From positions 60,644 through 124,643 of the forward strand of contig CALSCQ010003162.1 in the NCBI GenBank assembly GCA_943704525.1: a stretch of DNA of 64,000 nt. The letters run 5' to 3'. This document shows, in pieces, positions 32,960-45,718 of the stretch (position 1 is the first letter of the stretch; each line of letters begins with the position of its first letter). The DNA comes from Pigoraptor vietnamica. Taxonomy: Eukaryota > Opisthokonta > Filasterea. The translations under genes and the position numbers were made by a program. The notes beneath the pieces are model-generated. The model worked only from the letters and a program-made list of their open reading frames with translations, was not told where the DNA came from and did not search any database.

Positions 32960-33353
32960 ATGGACGCGGTTACGGACGTGCACGGTAACAACGGTGAGGC
33001 TCAAAGACGCGTCTTATGATGGGGCAACATTTGCGTGTGAGAATGCCGACTGTTTTGACTGCCAAGTACGAGCGAGCACGCGGCACCGTCTGTCCTTCGT
33101 CAAAAAATAATTGAAAAGTCCTCAAAAAAAGTTTTAACGCACGACTTTTCTCCACCGCACCCTAAAAACAGCTCCCCAAGTGTGGCACAAGTGCCCGGAG
33201 AAGAGGGCGCAGCAGCAGAAACTCGTTGCGAAGCTCGAGCCCGATGAGAATGGCTATGTGCGCACTCCCATTCCGCCACGCAGGAGATCTTCCACACACC
33301 GCAGCGCACTCTCCTTGCTCAGCACAGGAGACGAGGAGCCCACGCATTCGTAA
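32960..33353 (+). CDS. Small two-exon protein, 71 aa, function unknown
   Basis: Exons 32960-32993 and 33172-33353 join G|GTGAGG to ACAG in phase 1 and give a 71-residue protein. It starts MDAVTDVHGNNAPQVWHKCP and is followed by EKRAQQQKLVAKLE, PDENGYVRTPIPP, a basic RRRSST patch and a Ser-rich acidic end (LLSTGDEEPTHS) before TAA. The coding exons are GC-rich while the 178-nt intron and flanks are AT-rich, as in real genes here. A TATA box sits 100 bp upstream. RRRSST is a plausible AGC-kinase site. I do not recognise the family. It could be a small phosphoregulated inhibitor, but nothing proves that. Confidence 0.55.
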
Positions 33354-34239
33354 CCGGTCGCAACGGTTACCGTACAGCATGCGTTTCAAGCACATACTGT
33401 TCGCCTTTGCCCGGCCTCAGCGTTGAGCGAAATCTTCTTATGATTAATGTAACATCAACTGGTGGTGACCAGCCTCACGGACCATTGACGGGCTAGCTAC
33501 AACGTCTCCCTAATATGTCTTCTCCACATTACATGTCCATTATCTTTCATTGTGGCTAGAGTGTAATGTGTTCGAGTGAAGGTTTGCCGCAGAGGCGCGT
33601 GTTGAGCCATAAAAGATGTTGCGGACATAGTAACACCGACCAACGCGGCCAATCCACTGTGGAAAAATCGATCTAACCGCGGCTGTCGTGCACGAACAAA
33701 GCATGCGCCTTCACAGCATGTGACAGACCGAAAGCAAACGGTCAATTATTGCGATCAGGCAGGCACACAGACGGCAATCTGAGTTTCTATTGTGCTCAGT
33801 AATGGGAGAAACCCAACAGCCACATGCACCAGCTCACGAGAGAAGAAAAGGGCATTCCTCGAGTATGTCAGCTACACCAGCTCTTTTCGCTTGAACTCAA
33901 ACGGTGCATCTTGCAACCGTCCACGGAAAAAGGAAATGACGCACTTATTGTAGTGACGTCCTTCGGCCCTGCCAACGCATTGTGTATTAATAAATTCGAT
34001 TTCATACAAATTGCATTGTAAATTTTGGAAAAAATAATTCTCCGGCACTGTTTACGTTTTGCCAACTTTGCGTTTGTTGCGTCGCGACACAGCACACGCA
34101 CACGCACACAGCAGCGCGCGCGCACACACACACACGATCGTCTTGACGAACAGCAGAAAACGTGTGCACTTTGTACAACAGACGGAGATCCCGGCATTCT
34201 CAGTGCGAACGCCAAGCGCATCCTACGAAAACAACGAAG
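33354..34239. other. AT-rich gene-free stretch upstream of the LIM gene
   Basis: About 890 bp. The part 33920-34040 is strongly AT-rich (ATTAATAAATTCG, AAAATAATT). A CACACGCACACA tract lies at 34090-34135, ~110 bp before the LIM start. No coding exon or RNA gene found. Confidence 0.4.
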
Positions 34240-35150
34240 ATGGCGTCCAAGTGCGCAAAGTGCGACAAGACGGTCTACTCGACCGAAGAGATCAAGGCCG
34301 CCGGCTCGACGTGGCACAAGCTTTGCTTCCAGTGTGAGTGCATGGAGTGAGATGCACTTTTCCCGCTGCCATGAGCCACTCGTATGTAAGATCGGAGGGT
34401 AATGATCGCGTGCGTATGCGCAGGCTGCGACCCCAAGTGCGGCATCACGCTCAAGCTGAACACGTACAAGGGCCACGAGGGCAAGGTGTACTGCGATAAG
34501 CACGTCCCCAAGCCCACGGCGACGGCCGTCATGGACTCGAAGACGGAGGCCGCGCTGAGTGAGTGCAGAGACGAGCCCGCTGCGTTGAACTGATGCAATT
34601 TCACGTGGGCGGGGCGCCGGGTTCAAAACTACTGGTGCGTTCGTGTTGACGTCCAATCACGTCGCAGATGCCCCCAAGAAGGGAGCGGAGGGACTCGGCA
34701 ATGTTCAGAAGGGCACTGGCGAGAAGCCCAACGTTGGCGCCGACTCGATGAGCGTCCACCACGCCACGTGTGAGTGTCAATGGCTGCCAGTGTGTGCGGG
34801 TGCTTGTGGTCGCCATCAGCCGCTTCTAAGCGCATGCGTGTCTCATCGCGCAGCCGCGCCGAGCAAGGAGTCTGGAACCACGGGCAAGTTCCAGAAGGGC
34901 ACTGGCGAGAAGCCCAACGTCGGCGCCGACTCGATGAGCGTCCAGCACGCGACGAGTGGGTGCTCTCTTGCGGACGTCGCTCCGGTGTTTGTGACGGACG
35001 GCTGACTCTTTCCTCCCTTTGATCGCTACAGATGCGCCCAAGAAGTTTGACGACTCGTCGGTCAAGTTCCAGAAGGGCGGCAGCGCAGCGAGCCTCAACG
35101 CGGAGGACATGGCGGCTGCCAACGAAGCGGCGCCCGCTGAAGACGAATAG
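34240..35150 (+). CDS. LIM-domain protein with exon-encoded repeats
   Basis: Five exons (34240-34333, 34424-34558, 34668-34769, 34854-34955, 35033-1 to 35150) close in phase 1 and give 183 aa. The single LIM domain (residues 3-~60) has CAKCDKTVYSTEEI, WHKLCFQCCDPKCG and VYCDKH, eight zinc ligands of C/H type. Three repeats of ~34 residues follow, one per exon, with the core KGTGEKPNVGADSMSV in the first two and a diverged third (KFQKGGSAASLNAEDM). The layout, a single N-terminal LIM plus short C-terminal repeats, recalls actin-linked LIM proteins such as LASP/CRP relatives, but the repeats are not clear nebulin units. An acidic end (PAEDE) closes the protein. Likely cytoskeletal, unproven. 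Confidence 0.85.
34668..34955 (+). repeat. Duplicated 102-nt exon pair in the LIM gene
   Basis: Exons 34668-34769 and 34854-34955 are both exactly 102 nt, both phase 1-1, and are nearly identical over their last ~70 nt, while the introns between them differ. This is a tandem exon duplication that preserved frame. Confidence 0.85.
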
Positions 35151-35403
35151 ATGCGACGAAGCCCCGTGGCTCATTGCGGCATTGCGTTTTGGCACAAATG
35201 TACAGGGAATATTGCACGCACGCGCTTGGCCTGAATGGGTGGGACCCGAGAGACTAGTCGCAAAGGGGCATCTTTGTTTCCGCACGGGAAAAGAGTATCA
35301 TACAACGCCGCTGGCGCGCAACGCAATGCGCAATGCAAGTGCAGCAAGAAGACGGTGTGCGTGTGTACGAGTGCGAGTGAGGGAGTTGGTTGGTTCAGTG
35401 GCT

Positions 35404-38400
35404 CTATTCGGCCTGCGGGTTGTTGCGGAAGAGGTACTCTGCGAGGTAGTCGATGGGATCCTCCGGGCGCGTCTTGCACACCTCAATAAGACCCTGCTCA
35501 ACAGGGGAAAGGGCGCTGCGTCAGCGCACAGGCAAACCAACATGTGACAACATTCACGGGCACAACACACGTGCACACACACACACACACACACCATACT
35601 ACGCGCATACGCCACACAACGCACAGAACGCACCTTAGTGAGGGCCGGCATCACGTGCCGCATGAGGTAGTTGCGGAGGGGAATAGACTGCGCCTCAAGC
35701 ACCTCCTGTTCCTGCCGCTTGACCTCCTCGAGCCGCGATTTCTGCACGCACACACATGCGAGTTGTCAGCACATGCCCTCACCCCTCGCGCACACGCACA
35801 CGACATCCCGCATTGCATTTGTATGGCGAGGCTCACCCATTCGGCCTCCTTCTTGGTGCGGTCCGCGGCTTCCTCCGCCTCTCTTCGCTCCCTCTCCTCG
35901 TTCTCAAGCGCCTCGCGACGAGCCTACAAGAGTGCCACAAATAAGCCACAGCATTACAAATACATACCTCGCACACCAAAATTGAAACTCGCCAACGACA
36001 CACACAGCACTGACGCGGCACACTCACCCTCTCCTCGGCACTGAGGCGGTTGATCTCGGCAAGCTCTTCGGCGGTGGGACCGTAGTTGTGGGGCTCGCCG
36101 ACGGCGCGGAGCATCTCCTCAAACAGCTTGACGGGGTCCTCGTCGGCCTTGAGGATGATAGGGTGCACCTCGCGCTCGTCGAAAAAGTTGAGCACAGTGT
36201 CGTCCTCCGTGTTGGCCTGGCGGAACGACGCCAGCCGCCGCAGAAGTCCTGCAGACAAGACGAAGGAAGGGCGTGGGTTTAGGTTCAGGATGCATTGCAC
36301 AGGGTGCTGCCGCACACGCAATAGTAGGGAGTACGACGATGTGAACACGCGGCGCACCTTCTTCCGTGTTGTGCGTGCCCGCGACCTCCGCCTCGGGAAG
36401 GTTCATCACGCGCTCCTTGAGGAACTCGTCCGTCGTCTCGAGCGAAATGACAAACTCGGGCATAATGTTATTGGGGTCGTTCCGCTTGGCGTCGTCGTAC
36501 GTCTCTCCCTCGGGCACTGCGGGCCAGCAGACATATTAGCAACGTCATTCGACAAATCTTGTGCAAAGCAAAGGACAGCGCTCGCATGATACGCCACAAT
36601 GGGCAAGGCACGCGCACGCGACACTCACGCTTGAACAGCTCCTGCGCCTGCTCGTTCGTCTTCGGGAAGCCATCGAGCACATAACCCTGGTTGCGGCACG
36701 GCATCGACGACAGCTTCTCGCGGAAAAACTGGACGACGTGCTCGTCAGAGTACCGTCCGGCGTTCTCTCGCGCGCTGTCCCTCAGCTCCTCGAGCAGCTC
36801 CTTGTCGGCCTCCGCCTGAGCGTTCGCCTCCTCATCGTCCTCGTCGCCGTCGCCGCCGCCGTTCTCGCGGCCGACGCGGCCGGCACTGGCAGCGAGGCGC
36901 CTGAGCGAGTCGTTGATGACGTCCTGGACCTTGATGTGGTGGAGCTTGTAGTGCGTGCACAGCTTGGACGCAAAGAACGTCTTGCCGGAGGCCGGCGGCC
37001 CGTGGATCATGATGCGGAGAGGGTGGAGGTTGCGCGCCGTGCGGTACTCGGCGATAACGGCGTCAATGTTGTCGAGGAGACCCTCCTGCGATTGCACCGT
37101 CGGTCAGTCGTCGGGTGTGTGTGGCATACAGGCCTATCTATTGTGGTGATGTGCTCTGTGATTTCGTAAGGGTGTGCCCGTGTGCATGCTCGTGCTGCTT
37201 GCTTGCAGCAGCAAGCGTACCTCGCTCGTCCACTCGAACTTGAAGTCTTTGATGAGCGTGGCGTCGAGGCGCACGTCGACGAGCAGCATGTCGTAGTTGG
37301 CCTGCTCGAGGTCCTTCGTCAAGAGCGCGTCCTCCTTCGAGATCTTCTTCGTCTTGCCCGTGCCGAGGTTCACCGAGATGCACTGCGGGCGGGTAAGAGC
37401 GTCGTGTCAGCTTGTCATTATCCCAATTGTCCGAAATTCGCGCGCAGTGGGGGTACGCTGCATTAGGGCGCAACATAGATAGGGAAGGGCCCGCTCAGAG
37501 CCAAACATAGACGTCCATTTCCCGCTATCGCTTCCCCAGGATTTCAATTACGGGAGACCCCTTCCACACACAGCCACTTCTGAACGCACCTTGACAATGT
37601 CCTCGAGGGTGATCTTTGAGTCGTCCACGCACACAATGTAGCGCGTCTCCGGCTGCCGATCGACAATGTGGTGCAGCGAGCTTGCGAGGTCGTCGATGTG
37701 GATCGTGGGGACAACGTTGTCGCCGCGGCCAAAGATGTGCAGTTCCTGCGGCTCGCCATGCCAAGCGGCCTGTCGCGAGACGGGAAGCGAGGAAAGGTGA
37801 GACGTGAATTGCAGACAACGGCCTCATGGGACCATAGGTCGTGCAGTTCACGAGCACGAGTTCGCGAACGCAAGATCGGGTGCGAGTACCCTAGTTGCCT
37901 CACGGAACATCGAGATGAACAGCGAGAGAGCACCGACGCACCTTGAAGAGGAAGTGGAAAATGTTCTCGCCGCGCCCGTACGTGAGCCCAGTTGCGACGA
38001 CGTACGTGCTGAGCTTCGAGCGGTCGCCCTTGCCGGCCTTCACCACCGCCTTCTCGCAGTTGAGGTGCGGGCGGAAGTTGGGGTGGGCCTTGCGGCGACG
38101 ATAGTCGTCCTCCGTGAAGGGCGCGTCGGGCTCGTCCTGTAGAGTGCCAAGCACGCACGTGCGAGTGAGTACGCGCACATTTGACACAGGCGGACAACGA
38201 GCGCTTCGGCACAACGGAAGCAACCTGACACCCGGTAAGCACTAAACTAGTTACATCGAAACAGAGACTCACCCGATCGACCTTTGTCCGCGCCCACGTG
38301 AGCACCGTCGAGAGACACACAAAGACCTTCTTCCGCTCAAAGTTCTCGCTCTCCTTACGCAGCACTGCGCGTTTGCAGCAATGCAAGTCTCAGACACCCC

Positions 38401-39228
38401 AAACGAAATGCAGCGAAACGGCGGGGACAAAAAGAAACTGCTATAGAAAGAGGCACCGCAAGAGACTGATAGAAATAGCGCACGCAAGAAGGAGTGCGCA
38501 GAGTCAACAACAGAGAGCAAGAGACGAGACGCAACACGCGAGGAGAGACTGCGGGCGCACCTTCCACCGCCCAAAGCGCCTCCTCGACCTGGTCGATCTG
38601 CTCGCAAATGTCGTATATGATGTAGTCGCACTTCAGGAGGACGTCCCGCAGCGCCTCCCGCGTCATGTTCTGCAGTTCGACAGAGGGCAGATGCACATTA
38701 GTCACCGAATAACACGCAGTGAACCGCAGTCAGCTCAATGTGCACGTCACTCGTTTCTTGAAGCATTGCGCAGGGCGGCGGCATATAACAAGGCGACACT
38801 CTCAAGTCGGACAATGTTGGCACTCCAAACAACACAAAAAGTTGCGCCAATGGCGAACCACAACGGGCATCCCACGCACCCGCAGGGGCTCCTTGACCCA
38901 TTTCGGGACGTCTGCGTCCGGGTCGCGCATCGTGCCAACGACCTCATAGCGCAGCTCCTCCTTCACTTCGGCCTCCGAGTCGTTCGTCTCGGCCTCATCG
39001 CCCGACTCGTCGTCCTTGGCAAGCAAGCCGACGATCTGATCCGCAAATTTCTACAATGCCAGCACACACAGTGCGGTCAGTTCCCATCCACTGCGTGCAC
39101 ACACATAACAGCCGAGGAGACAGAATGCACGGTTCGTAAACAGCGGATACAGAAGGAGGGAAGCGCACCTTTGAGAGGGCCTTGCCCGTGTATGTGTCGA
39201 CGTGGTTGATGAAAATCTTGGCCGCCAT
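35404..39228 (-). CDS. AK7: Adenylate kinase 7 (ciliary)
   Basis: Thirteen exons (39169-39228, 38880-39050, 38561-38669, 38273-38364, 37942-38136, 37590-37769, 37221-37382, 36629-37085, 36358-36516, 36028-36248, 35837-35923, 35634-35741, 35404-35493) close in phase and give 696 aa; human AK7 has 723. The N-terminal half is a degenerate Rossmann/epimerase-like domain ([45 protein letters not shown]). The kinase domain has the P-loop HGPPASGKT (~352) and [13 protein letters not shown]. An acidic insert (EDDEEANAQ) lies between. A Glu/Arg-rich helix leads to a DPY-30 motif at the end ([16 protein letters not shown]). AK7 buffers adenine nucleotides in motile cilia, so the organism most likely has flagella. 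Confidence 0.95.
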
Positions 39229-39434
39229 TGTCGCTCCCACACGGCACGCACGCGGCGTCGCACGGCCCAGCCCACTCGACTACGAATGCGACCCACAAGC
39301 ACACACAACAAGCACCACTGGAACCGACGTTCGCTGTGCGCGCTGCTACTTGGAGGTGTCAGTGGAGCGGTGTTTCTGCTTGAGCGGGTGGATCTCCGTA
39401 CTCTCACTACTGCGCACGGGCCGTTGGCATTCTC

Positions 39435-39448
39435 ATCCCCATAGCAAC
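39435..39448 (-). promoter_or_regulatory. X-box-like RFX site upstream of AK7
   Basis: ATCCCCATAGCAAC fits the degenerate ciliary X-box consensus RYYNYY-AT-RRNRAC at every defined position. It lies about 207-220 bp upstream of the AK7 start codon. In animals RFX factors bind such sites to drive ciliary genes. Confidence 0.4.
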
Positions 39449-39456
39449 CACCGCAC

Positions 39457-39477
39457 ATCACGTGATGATCACGTGAT
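39457..39477 (+). promoter_or_regulatory. Tandem ATCACGTGAT palindromes
   Basis: Two perfect copies (39457-39466 and 39468-39477), one base apart, sit immediately next to the X-box-like site. CACGTG is the E-box core. The tandem arrangement suggests a cooperative dimer site. Confidence 0.4.
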
Positions 39478-39856
39478 ACGACTGTTTCACGTCCGATCAG
39501 GTGGAAGGCTAAGGTGGGTGTTTCAGGATGCGAACACTATGTGGCTGCTGACTTCATGCGACGACACACGAAATGCGAAACTAAGAGTTGCACGAAACAA
39601 GACAAGCGTATTATTCCCGCGGACTTTCTGGCACCCTTCGCAATGTGGCTACAGGACGAGGATCCAGTTTCTCGAGCCTTCTTACACGAACACACCACAC
39701 GCACAGACCACACGCACAGCTTCCTTGGCACCCAGCGCAATTCATTTTGACGATTACATTACGGGACGCGGCTTTCTCAGGCCCAGGTCCCGGCCAGACA
39801 GACAATGACGACGCAAAAAACGAAAGCGTTCGGCCCAAGGCACGCACGCGAAACGC

Positions 39857-41299
39857 TCAGCAGCAGCCGCCACCCGACTTCCCGTCAATCTTCGTGGTAC
39901 CCGACACGTTAATCGTCTCCTTCTTGCCGCCCGCATTGCTGGGGCTGGGGCCCATCCTGCACACAAACGGAACGAGCCGTCAGCCGCTGTTCGCAGCTCA
40001 ATCGCTGCCTTTCCGCCCACTTCCAACGGCCATCAAGTGAGCAGACAGTCACCCGCGCGGCAGAGAGCACCCACCGGTTCTTGATCTCAGCAGCCATCGT
40101 CATGAAAGCCTGCTCAACGTTCGTCGCGTTCTTCGCAGACGTCTCGAGGAAAGGAATGCCAAGAGTGTCGGCAAACTCCTGCACGATGCACGCAAAGATA
40201 GAGAGGTGAGCCGTAGAAGCACAGACAAAAAAGCTGACATCACGAACAACCGCTTTCCAGACCCCGCTCCAAGCAAACGTGACACTCATGTAACCTCAGG
40301 AACGAACCTTTGCGGTTGTGTAGTCGACGACCTTCTTCGTCGTGAGGTCGCTCTTGTTGCCGACGAGAAGCTTGTTGACGTTCTCGCAAGCATAGCGGTC
40401 AATCTCCTGCAGCCACTGCTTGACGTTGTTGAACGACTCCTGGTCCGTCACGTCGTACACGACGATAATGCCGTGTGCGCCGCGGTAGTACGACGACGTA
40501 ATTGTCCGGAAGCGCTCCTGGCCAGCAGTGTCCCACTACACACAGGCAAACAAAAAAACCGGTAAGCACAAAACCTTCCGCGGCTCTTAACGCGACACGT
40601 AACACAAAGGCAAAAACGCCGTAACTCAGCGGAAAATCTCGTAAGCGAGCATGCGAGTGACTGAGAAGCACGGAGAAGACCTAAACATAAGCGCGCAAAC
40701 GGCTGCCGCAACAAGCGATGCCCACAATCTGCAGCTTGATCGTCTTGCCGTCGAGGTCAATCGTGCGGATTTTCTGTGGACAAAACGACACAATTGAGCG
40801 CGTGCAAAAAGACACCACAGACCATCCCACCATCCACAGCTTCGGACGCGTTCGCAGAAACAAACAACGGCAAAGCGAAACAGAGAGGGAGAAGCGGCAC
40901 TCACGAAGTCAACACCGATCGTGCTAATATAGCTCTCCGTGTAGGTGTCATCCTGCAAAATTAGCGCAAAACGTGAGACGACGGACGCTCTTTTCGAGGC
41001 AGCCAAACGCAACGCGCAGCCCAGATGGTCTACACTGCATCTCTGGTCGCCGTGCGTGCGTGCGTGAACAACGGCACTCACCGCAAACCGCAGAAGGAGG
41101 CAAGACTTGCCGACACCGGAGTCCCCGATAAGGAGGAGCTTGAACAGGTAGTCGCTACGGCACGACAGACACACACACGTGAGCACAACGTCTTTTTCGA
41201 CAAAAAAACAGAACACTCCGCCCACATTTGCCGCCCAATAAAAAACCACAGCCAATTATCGCCCCGACAGCACGCCGACACTCACTACTCGGGCGTCAT
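39857..41299 (-). CDS. RAB1: Rab1/Ypt1 GTPase
   Basis: Seven exons (41286-41299, 41082-41154, 40905-40952, 40726-40773, 40308-40535, 40075-40178, 39857-39956) close in phase and give 204 aa. It starts [20 protein letters not shown] and has GDSGVGKS (P-loop), the effector [31 protein letters not shown] (NKxD), ETSAKN (SAK) and a C-terminal GGGCC for double geranylgeranylation. The switch regions are essentially those of Rab1. Rab1 drives ER-to-Golgi vesicle tethering. The first coding exon is only 14 nt and the WDTAGQ motif begins an exon. NKSDLT has Ser where animal Rab1 has Cys, a harmless change. Confidence 0.97.
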
Positions 41300-42065
41300 T
41301 TTCTGTGAAGGTCCCTTGTGGCGGGCGCACGAAAGCGACTAGTGCCGGGACCGAAAAAGAAACGTGTCGCGGTTTCAAAACGCGACCGGTTGACGAAAAG
41401 AAGCGAAGGATGGCGTGCACACACGCTCCTAACGAATGCCGCACGCAAAGACCGCACGCCGCTAATATACGCTGCTGAGGAAGGCCGTGTGCGAGTCAGA
41501 GAGCCCAAAATGAGGCGGATGAGCGCGAGTGCCACGTTGCAGCAACTGCGCCGACTGCGCCGATGCAACGGAACAACGCGACCACACACGCACACACACA
41601 CACACTCGGCAACGCACACGCACACGCTGTTCAAATTGCGGCGGGCGGCGCGTAATAAAAATCGGCGCGGTACAAATTTGATAGTGAAGGACGGCGGTAA
41701 TAAAAGCGGCGACCTTTTCGATGATTTTTCCGAAACGGCTTTAATTTGGCGGCACAGTATGGGATTTGTATGGGACACCCGCGGGTGCCCAAATCCCCGA
41801 ATAAGCCGATATTGTGGGCCGATACCACACGCCCTCGCACTAAGGGGCACGTGACCAGATCTTCCAAGCCCAGAAATTGCTTGTAATGGAAATCTTGTCC
41901 CGTCACGTATAACCTTATCTAGTCTAATAAATACGAAGAAGCTAAATATGGTCAACATGGAAAGCGAGGGCTCGCCGAACATTTTGCTCCACTTGAAGTA
42001 ACGGATTAGTCCATCGTTTGTTACAGCACCACACAAGAGCGCGCGTATGGTGAGGGTTTTACGAT
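41300..42065. other. Rab1 upstream region with CA-rich tract
   Basis: 766 bp. A CACACACACA tract lies at 41586-41626. CACGTGACCAGA occurs at 41848-41859 and is repeated exactly upstream of Rpt1 (60676). The stretch 41640-42000 is AT-richer. Open frames on both strands have no family resemblance. Confidence 0.4.
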
Positions 42066-43004
42066 TCAGAGCACCATGGAAGCAGACGCATAGCTCACGC
42101 TGCTGTCCTTTGGGTTTGTCACTTGACTCGACTGCGCATATGCCACGAACTGCAGCTTCGGATTTGCGGCGGTATTCGCGCGGCTGTATGCGGCAATAGC
42201 CTGCAACCAACACTGCACTTCAGCACTGCGAAACGTGGACAGCACAGCCGAGATCTACTCACATGGAGAAGGACGGAGATCGGGTGGCGGCCGCATATTG
42301 TGTTCTTGTGCGCCTTCAGATAGTCCGAGAAGCCCTTTGCGTCCAGTTGCTCGATGAGGGTCATGCCTGTGCCAGAGACGTTGAGCAGAATGCCAGTCAC
42401 ATGTAACACGTAACAGCATTGCTCACCGCGCCTGTCGAGGTCCTCAATAAACTGGTGGATCTTCGCAAAGCGCGCGTCCGTTGGCGTGTAATCGAAGCGA
42501 CGGCCCCAGTGGCAAAAATCCGAGGAGACGACAAAGAGGTTCGCTGGATCGCCCAAGTACTTTGCGAAGATGCCGCCGTACGCCGCCTCGCGATCATTCT
42601 TGAGCGCACCAACAAGCACGGGAATGACGGTGAAATCGCGGCTGTGGTTTTGCAGAGCGACATGAACACATTGTTTTGTCAAACACAGCGTGCACGATAA
42701 GGAAGTGGGGATGCAATGCGTGCGTGCCCAGTGCGTGTGCCAACAGACAAGGTCCATCCGTGTGTACACGTCGAGAGAGGCAGCATAAGACGCACCCCTG
42801 CATGACCTTCTTGATGTACGGCAGGTGCATTTCGATGCTGTGCTCGTCCTCGTCGGTGCTGCGGCTCATTGTCTCAAACGCGCCCGTTGCTTGCAATTCG
42901 GCGACCACTGAAATTGCGTTGATTAACCGACGACGCACGCACGCACGGACGGACACACACACACACACATGCACACTGACATGCACGCACACACACCACA
43001 CACA

Positions 43005-43048
<44 letters not shown>

Positions 43049-43737
43049 TGCACACAAAGACATACACATACACGCACACAGACACACAGAGGCAACGCAA
43101 ACTAAGCGAGCGCACCGTCTTTGTCGATGACGAGGGGCCCGAGGGGTGTCTCGTACGTCGCCATGCCAGTCAGCGCACAGCCGGCAAGATACACGTGGTG
43201 GGATGGCCCGAGGATGAACACGCGCTTGCTGCGACACCACACGCCACGCACAGATCGGATTAATAATGAATTCCGGTCGATCGAGAGAACAAGGCAATAC
43301 GCACATATTTGTGGGGTCGATTTGCTTGTATGCGTGCGCCGCAGTCGGTCCGCTGTAACTGTAGCCGGCGTGCCTGAAGACGAGTCAAGGTAAGGTCGCA
43401 AGCCAATACAAACTCACACATCCGTACTTTAACACACAAGGGACACGCACAATCCACAGACCCCACCACCCACTACGCATGCATGTGCGCACTCGATACA
43501 TCTGCAACACAACATGACAGAGCAAAGCGGATACGGTGCTATGATCGCCCTCGCCGGCGCGTGCTTCAACGCGGCCGAAGACAGCCACTGCGACAGCTGC
43601 GCGTCGAGCACAGCGCCTGCGCACACAACAACACAATCTCTCTGTCAATACACTACACCACGCCACAGAAGACGCGAGCGTACCCCACCTGCGCTCTCGT
43701 ACCAGCTACCCGCGTGGGACGCGCTCCTCGCCGCCAT
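42066..43737 (-). CDS. MEMO1: MEMO1 family protein
   Basis: Eight exons (43689-43737, 43535-43616, 43305-43373, 43116-43228, 42796-42907, 42427-42641, 42263-42366, 42066-42200) close in phase and give 292 aa; human MEMO1 has 297. It starts [17 protein letters not shown] and has [84 protein letters not shown] and a [17 protein letters not shown] end. The His and Cys metal ligands (HAGY, GPSHH, TICGRHP) are in place. MEMO is related to class III extradiol dioxygenases and in animals relays ErbB2 to microtubules and binds copper. The role in a protist is unknown. Splicing of the first introns rebuilds the APHAGY motif exactly. Confidence 0.95.
42940..43085 (-). repeat. CA/GT microsatellite in MEMO1 intron 4
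   Basis: An imperfect (CA)n tract with CACG and CATACA interruptions fills most of the intron between 42908 and 43115. The longest clean run is 43014-43039. Confidence 0.9.
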
Positions 43738-44084
43738 GTTCTACAAATATAACCCAGCGAGCACGGTGTGGCTGCCACTATCGGCTGGGACGCCGCACGT
43801 CGCGCAAACGGGCGGTCAGACCAAGCTCCCGCCTCCTCTGCCGAGCTTCTTTCTTTGTATGTGGGCACGCGAGCAGTTCTTGGACGCCGTCAGACAGTAT
43901 GGGCCGAGATATAAAAACGTGTGCGGCAGACTCGTGGGCCGTGACGCGAAATTTGATGACGTCGGCGCACCGCCGGTCTTCACGCACGGTGCCAGTACTC
44001 AATCTTTTTCAAACCGAGCTGCTTCGAGTGGCTCACGCGACGCCACACTCGCAGCGCTGTTGCAAGTGCTTGTGTTGGGCCGCC
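43738..44084. other. Divergent promoter of MEMO1 and the 174-aa gene
   Basis: 347 bp between start codons. It includes an ATATAAAAACG stretch at 43908-43918, possibly TATA-like for the plus-strand gene. No coding exon recognised. Confidence 0.4.
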
Positions 44085-45480
<1,396 letters not shown>

Positions 45481-45718
45481 GTTCTGAACGTAGAGAGAGA
45501 GATTAAAACGCGGTCGCTTGCCTTGGAGGCAGGGGACCGTTGCGTATGCTGTGAATTGAAGAAGGGCTCACTGTGCGCACCACATAGTTCGACTTTAGCT
45601 CTGTACAACGCAAGGGGACAAACAGCCGCAACACGCGCGCGCACGCGCCGAAGAACGCAGCGACGCCTCAGGACGCCCCACGTCGAATCGATGCACACGC
45701 TGCCAACGCATCTCCACG

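Larger units (their letters stand above)
39229..39856. other. AK7 promoter / Rab1 3' flank
   Basis: 628 bp without a coding exon. The part nearest AK7 carries an X-box-like site and two tandem CACGTG palindromes, annotated separately. The rest (39530-39850) holds open frames without recognisable products. Confidence 0.5.

Noticed and set aside
41296-42213. 305-codon minus-strand open frame overlapping the MEMO1 end
   Set aside because: Its right end is a frame-shadow of the last MEMO1 exon, which in the true frame matches the family to the stop. The rest has no family signal.
42940-43085. CRISPR-like periodic repeats
   Set aside because: They are a CA microsatellite without spacers, in a eukaryotic intron.
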